From: an uncultured Methylobacillus sp. | GTDB lineage: Bacteria > Pseudomonadota > Gammaproteobacteria > Burkholderiales > Methylophilaceae | Direction: 5' to 3' | DNA length: 8,220 nt | Assembly (NCBI GenBank): GCA_946481235.1 | Contig: CAMLME010000084.1 | Location: 1 to 8,220, forward strand | In this document: positions 4,611 through 8,220 of the stretch, piece by piece | Layout of the letters: each line of letters begins with the position of its first letter | How positions within the stretch are numbered: the stretch's first letter is position 1 | Translations under genes and position numbers: made by a program | Notes under the pieces: generated by a model | What the model was told of the DNA's origin: nothing | The model's database searches: none | The model's input: only the letters and a program-made list of their open reading frames with translations

Positions 4611-6521
4611 ATGCAATTCCCTGAAAAATTTGATGTAATCGTTGTCGGCGGCGGTCATGCGGGCACCGAGGCGGCGTTGGCTGCGGCGCGCATGGGCCGA
4701 CGCACGCTTCTGCTCACGCACAACATCGAAACCTTGGGCCAAATGTCCTGCAATCCGTCCATCGGCGGCATAGGAAAAGGGCATCTGGTCAAGGAGGTGG
4801 ACGCGCTGGGCGGCGCCATGGCCGCGGCCACCGACGAAGGCGGGATACAGTTTCGTATCCTGAATTCCAGCAAGGGGCCTGCCGTTCGCGCGACACGCGC
4901 CCAGGCAGACCGCATTCTCTACAAAGCCGCTATTCGGCGCCGGCTGGAAAATCAGCCCAACCTGTGGCTATTCCAGCAAGCGGTGGATGACATTATTCTC
5001 GAAGGCGAGCGTGTTGCCGGTGTCGTGACGCAACTGGGTTTGCGTTTCGAGTCGAAATCCGTCGTGCTGACGGCTGGTACCTTTCTTGCCGGCTTGGTGC
5101 ATGTCGGCCTTGCCAATTATCAGGCCGGCCGTGCCGGCGACCCCCCTGCTGTCTCGCTTGCGCAGCGCTTGCGCGAAATCGGTTTGCCGGCCGGACGTCT
5201 CAAGACGGGTACGCCGCCGCGTATCGATGGGCGCACCATTGATTTCTCCGTGATGGAAATTCAACCGGGCGACGATCCAGCTCCGGTGTTTTCTTTCCTG
5301 GGGACGGTCGACCAGCATCCGCAACAATTGCCGTGCTGGATTACCCATACTAACGAGCGCACACACGACATCATCCGTTCCGGCCTCGACCGTTCGCCGA
5401 TGTACACCGGTGTCATCGAAGGTGTCGGGCCCCGTTACTGCCCTTCCGTCGAAGACAAGATCATGCGCTTTGCGGGCAAGGACTCGCACCAGATATTCCT
5501 CGAACCAGAAGGGTTGAATACACACGAAATCTACCCCAATGGGATTTCCACCAGTTTGCCGTTCGATATTCAGTACGCACTGGTACGTTCGATCAAGGGC
5601 ATGGAAAACGCTCACATTCTGCGTCCCGGCTATGCCATCGAATACGATTATTATGATCCGCGAGGCCTCAAGGACTCGCTGGAAACCAAGGATGTGCAGG
5701 GGCTATTCTTTGCTGGACAGATCAATGGCACTACGGGATATGAAGAAGCCGCCGCCCAAGGCCTGCTGGCAGGCATCAATGCCGGGCGCTATGCGGCAGA
5801 GGAGGAAAGTTGGTGTCCAAGCCGCGACCAGGCTTATCTCGGCGTACTGGTCGATGATCTGATCACGCGCGGCGTCAGCGAGCCCTACCGCATGTTTACC
5901 AGCCGTGCCGAATACCGACTGATGTTGCGCGAAGACAATGCCGATCATCGTCTTACCGAGGTCGGCCGCAAGCTGGGCGTCGTGGACGATGTGCGATGGG
6001 AGGCGTTCTGTCGCAAGCAGGAGGCGGTCTCGCGGGAAGAAGAGCGTTTGAAGCGGACTTGGGTGCAACCCAAAACGCTGCCTGAAGCGGAATCCGTGCG
6101 CGTTCTGGGTAAAGCAATCGAGCGCGAATATTCGCTTTTTGAACTTCTGCGCCGCCCGGACGTGAGCTACGAAGCGCTGTTATCGCTGCCGAACGGCGGG
6201 CCCGGCGAGGCTGATCCCCAGGTGCGGCAGCAAATAGAAATTGCTGCCAAATACCAGGGTTATATCGACCGCCAGACCGAGGAAATCGAGCGCAGTCGTC
6301 ATTATGAAGAGTTGGCGTTGCCGGATGATCTGGACTACCGTGACGTGCGCGGCCTTTCCATTGAGGCGCAGCAGAAACTGAACAAGCAGCGTCCGCAGAC
6401 ATTGGGTCAGGCTGGGCGCATTTCCGGCATTACGCCGGCTGCCATTTCCCTGCTGCTCGTTTATCTCAAGAAAAAATACAATGCACGTATCGTAAACGGC
6501 ACGGGGGAGAATGCTGCGTGA
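4611..6521 (+). CDS. mnmG: tRNA uridine-5-carboxymethylaminomethyl modification enzyme MnmG (GidA)
   Basis: MnmG is the FAD- and NADH-using partner of MnmE in wobble-uridine (U34) modification. The 636-residue protein has the normal full length. The Rossmann FAD-binding motif [10 protein letters not shown] is at 13-22. [12 protein letters not shown] at 47-58 includes Cys47, and [10 protein letters not shown] at 275-284 includes Cys277; both are the conserved redox cysteines known from E. coli Mnm[13 protein letters not shown] lies at 197-208, the second FAD-contacting stretch [12 protein letters not shown] at 369-380, and [19 protein letters not shown] at 431-449. The C-terminal helical domain (about 550-620), with [20 protein letters not shown] at 590-609, binds MnmE. 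It is the first gene of the probable mnmG-rsmG-parA-parB operon, and its stop overlaps the rsmG start by 4 nt. Confidence 0.98.
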   Translation: MQFPEKFDVIVVGGGHAGTEAALAAARMGRRTLLLTHNIETLGQMSCNPSIGGIGKGHLVKEVDALGGAMAAATDEGGIQFRILNSSKGPAVRATRAQADRILYKAAIRRRLENQPNLWLFQQAVDDIILEGERVAGVVTQLGLRFESKSVVLTAGTFLAGLVHVGLANYQAGRAGDPPAVSLAQRLREIGLPAGRLKTGTPPRIDGRTIDFSVMEIQPGDDPAPVFSFLGTVDQHPQQLPCWITHTNERTHDIIRSGLDRSPMYTGVIEGVGPRYCPSVEDKIMRFAGKDSHQIFLEPEGLNTHEIYPNGISTSLPFDIQYALVRSIKGMENAHILRPGYAIEYDYYDPRGLKDSLETKDVQGLFFAGQINGTTGYEEAAAQGLLAGINAGRYAAEEESWCPSRDQAYLGVLVDDLITRGVSEPYRMFTSRAEYRLMLREDNADHRLTEVGRKLGVVDDVRWEAFCRKQEAVSREEERLKRTWVQPKTLPEAESVRVLGKAIEREYSLFELLRRPDVSYEALLSLPNGGPGEADPQVRQQIEIAAKYQGYIDRQTEEIERSRHYEELALPDDLDYRDVRGLSIEAQQKLNKQRPQTLGQAGRISGITPAAISLLLVYLKKKYNARIVNGTGENAA

Positions 6522-7135
6522 GTTTGCAGAAAAAGCTATCGCAAGGGTTGGCCGAGCTAGGCATCGATCTCGATGTCGCTACACAACAAAAACTGCTCGA
6601 TTATCTGGCCTTGCTGGAAAAATGGAACAAGGTACATAACCTGACGGCGGTGCGCGACCCTAGCGATATGGTGACACTCCATTTGCTGGATAGCTTGTCC
6701 GTATTGCCTCATATCAAAAGTGGGCGCTTGCTTGATGTTGGCAGTGGTGCCGGACTTCCGGGGATTCCGCTATCCATTGTGCGGCCGGATCTGCAAGTGA
6801 CTGTAATGGATTCCAGCCATAAGAAAGCCAGCTTCATGCGGCAGGCGAAGGCCACTCTGGGTATACCGAATCTCGAAGTCGTATGCGGGCGGGTCGAGGA
6901 ATTTCATCCCGAGCATAAGTTCAACATGGTGATTTCGCGCGCTTTTTCCGATCTCGCTGAATTCATGCGGTTGACGGCACATTTATGTGATGAAGGGGGC
7001 GTGTGGCTTGCAATGAAGGGTGTTTACCCTTTCGATGAGCTGGCGCAGATCAAGGGCCCAACCTCGGAAGTTGTTCCGCTACGCGTGCCCGGCCTTGAAG
7101 CGCAGCGCCATCTTGTGTTCCTGAAAGCAGCCTGA
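6518..7135 (+). CDS. rsmG: 16S rRNA (guanine-527-N7)-methyltransferase RsmG (GidB)
   Basis: RsmG uses S-adenosylmethionine to methylate N7 of G527 in the 530 loop of 16S rRNA; loss of the enzyme gives low-level streptomycin resistance in several bacteria. The 205-residue product has the family pattern: [15 protein letters not shown] at 34-48, [10 protein letters not shown] at 55-64, SAM motif [15 protein letters not shown] at 72-85, the acidic Asp98 at the end of strand two, and SRAFSDL at 140-146. The start is GTG at 6518, overlapping the mnmG TGA as GTGA and preceded by a GGGGGAG run about 8 nt upstream. A nearby ATG at 6511 is out of frame. Its TGA shares one base with the parA ATG, so coupling continues down the operon. 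Confidence 0.97.
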   Translation: MSLQKKLSQGLAELGIDLDVATQQKLLDYLALLEKWNKVHNLTAVRDPSDMVTLHLLDSLSVLPHIKSGRLLDVGSGAGLPGIPLSIVRPDLQVTVMDSSHKKASFMRQAKATLGIPNLEVVCGRVEEFHPEHKFNMVISRAFSDLAEFMRLTAHLCDEGGVWLAMKGVYPFDELAQIKGPTSEVVPLRVPGLEAQRHLVFLKAA

Positions 7136-7920
7136 TGCGTATCCTTGCAATCACCAATCAAAAAGGCGGCGTGGGAAAGACCACCACCTGTGTCAACCTG
7201 GCGGCCAGCCTGGCGGCAACCAAGCGGCGCGTGCTGTTGATCGACCTTGATCCCCAGGGCAATGCAACCACCGGAAGCGGTGTGGAAAAAGCAGGGTTGA
7301 AGCACACGGTCTACCATGTGTTGATTGGCGACAAGTCCATCGCCGAAGTGCGGGTCACTGCCGAGAGCGGATTCGATGTGGTGCCCGCCAATCGCGAACT
7401 GGCAGGCGCAGAAGTGGAGCTGGTAAACGAGCTGGCTCGCGAAACCCGTCTTAAAGGTGCGCTGGCGGCATTGGATGCGGATTACGACTATATTTTGCTC
7501 GACTGCCCCCCTGCCCTGAACCTGGTAACGGTGAATGCGCTGACGGCGGCGCATGCGGTCATGATCCCGATGCAGTGCGAATATTATGCACTTGAAGGTT
7601 TGTCCGATCTGGTCAACACCATTAAAAAGGTGCGTGCTTACCTGAATCCTGGCCTGGAGATCGAAGGTTTGCTGCGCACTCTATTCGATCCGCGCAACAT
7701 GCTGGCGCAGCAAGTGTCGGCGCAACTTACCCAGCATTTTGGCGACAAGGTGTACCGCACGGTGATACCGCGCAACGTGAGGCTTGCCGAGGCGCCAAGT
7801 TACGGTCAGCCGGCTCTCGCCTATGACAGGGCTTCCAAGGGAGCCCAAGCTTACCTGGCACTGGCCGGTGAACTTATCAATCGAAGTGGTGCAGTAATAG
7901 TCGGAGCGGCAAATGGTTAA
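7135..7920 (+). CDS. parA: Chromosome-partitioning ATPase ParA (Soj)
   Basis: ParA is a Walker-type ATPase that binds DNA nonspecifically as an ATP dimer and, through cycles stimulated by ParB, moves parS regions apart. The 261 residues match short chromosomal ParA/Soj proteins that lack the N-terminal DNA-binding domain of plasmid type Ia ParA. The deviant Walker A motif KGGVGKTT is at 10-17 with the signature Lys10, the A' region IDLDPQGNAT is at 36-45, and the Walker B motif ILLDCPP is at 120-126. LFDPRNMLAQQVSAQL (183-198) and IPRNVRLAEAPSYGQP (211-226) are typical of chromosomal ParA. The ATG overlaps the rsmG stop by one base (TGATG), and the last codons overlap parB. Coupling to ParB synthesis would help keep the two proteins in proportion. 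Confidence 0.97.
   Translation: MRILAITNQKGGVGKTTTCVNLAASLAATKRRVLLIDLDPQGNATTGSGVEKAGLKHTVYHVLIGDKSIAEVRVTAESGFDVVPANRELAGAEVELVNELARETRLKGALAALDADYDYILLDCPPALNLVTVNALTAAHAVMIPMQCEYYALEGLSDLVNTIKKVRAYLNPGLEIEGLLRTLFDPRNMLAQQVSAQLTQHFGDKVYRTVIPRNVRLAEAPSYGQPALAYDRASKGAQAYLALAGELINRSGAVIVGAANG
7903..7906 (+). promoter_or_regulatory. Ribosome-binding site of parB
   Basis: GGAG lies 6 nt upstream of the parB ATG and inside the end of parA. It supports the start at 7913, which gives a protein opening with the canonical ParB N-terminus. Confidence 0.7.
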
Positions 7921-8220
7921 AACCAAAGGTTTGGGGCGCGGTCTCGACGCGCTATTGGGCGGCAATCTGGAGAGCGTGTCGGCGACCGATACGCTGCACG
8001 TGTTGCGAGTGGAGCAATTGCAGCCCGGCAAATACCAGCCGCGCACGCACATGGATCACGACTCTCTGGTGCAATTGGCGGACTCGATCCGCGCGCAAGG
8101 CATCATGCAGCCTATCCTGGTGCGTCCGATTGCGCCGGAGCTGTATGAAATCATCGCCGGCGAACGTCGCTGGCGTGCCGCGCAAATGGCCGGCCTGCAG
8201 GAAGTCCAGGTTCTGGTGCG
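7913..8220 (+). CDS. parB: Chromosome-partitioning protein ParB, N-terminal part (runs off the window)
   Basis: ParB (Spo0J) binds parS, hydrolyses CTP, spreads as a sliding clamp and stimulates ParA. Only the first 102 codons are present. The N-terminal KGLGRGLDALLG (5-16) is the basic ParA-activating peptide. LQPGKYQPR (36-44) and the following ADSIRAQGIMQPILVRP (56-72) start the ParB/sulfiredoxin-like CTP-binding domain. GERRWRAA (83-90) is the conserved CTP-binding arginine motif. The ATG lies within the end of parA (8-nt overlap in another frame) and follows a GGAG. The helix-turn-helix that reads parS and the dimerisation domain lie beyond the window end. A matching perfect parS site lies at 4524-4539. 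Confidence 0.97.
   Translation, partial: MVKTKGLGRGLDALLGGNLESVSATDTLHVLRVEQLQPGKYQPRTHMDHDSLVQLADSIRAQGIMQPILVRPIAPELYEIIAGERRWRAAQMAGLQEVQVLV

Overview
The window looks like the chromosome of a betaproteobacterium, most like the Nitrosomonadales/Methylophilales side of the class. The order rpmH-rnpA-yidD-yidC-mnmE followed by mnmG-rsmG-parA-parB is the classical replication-origin-proximal neighbourhood. The only accessory-looking gene encodes a cytochrome c''-type protein of the kind best known from Methylophilus. The family calls are secure; the taxonomic placement is inferred from remembered protein features and was not tested by a search.

Layout. Positions 1-3652 hold a tightly packed plus-strand gene set: the last codons of rpmH (ribosomal protein L34), rnpA (RNase P protein), yidD (membrane insertion factor), yidC (membrane insertase) and mnmE (tRNA-modifying GTPase). 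Positions 3653-3960 hold no convincing gene but carry a dense series of inverted repeats, one of which can serve as an intrinsic terminator for the minus-strand gene. Positions 3961-4383 (minus) encode an exported monoheme cytochrome c''. Positions 4384-4610 form a divergent intergenic region containing a consensus -10 box, a perfect 16-bp parS centromere site nested in a second inverted repeat, and a strong hairpin just before mnmG. Positions 4611-8220 hold mnmG, rsmG, parA and the first 102 codons of parB, with overlapping stops and starts (4, 1 and 8 nt), so they very probably form one translationally coupled operon.

How the genes work together. RnpA completes RNase P for tRNA 5' maturation. 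YidD and YidC serve inner-membrane protein insertion. MnmE and MnmG form the complex that installs the (carboxymethyl)aminomethyl group on U34 of certain tRNAs, and here they flank the cytochrome gene. RsmG methylates 16S rRNA. ParA, ParB and the parS site at 4524-4539 form the chromosome segregation system. The parS site lies in the probable 5' leader of the operon that makes ParA and ParB.

The points that most merit a second look are the parS site embedded in the mnmG-parAB leader, the hairpin beside the mnmG start codon, the solitary cytochrome c'' with a predicted second axial histidine, and the cluster of hairpins at 3798-3944. I did not find evidence for a wholly new multi-gene system.
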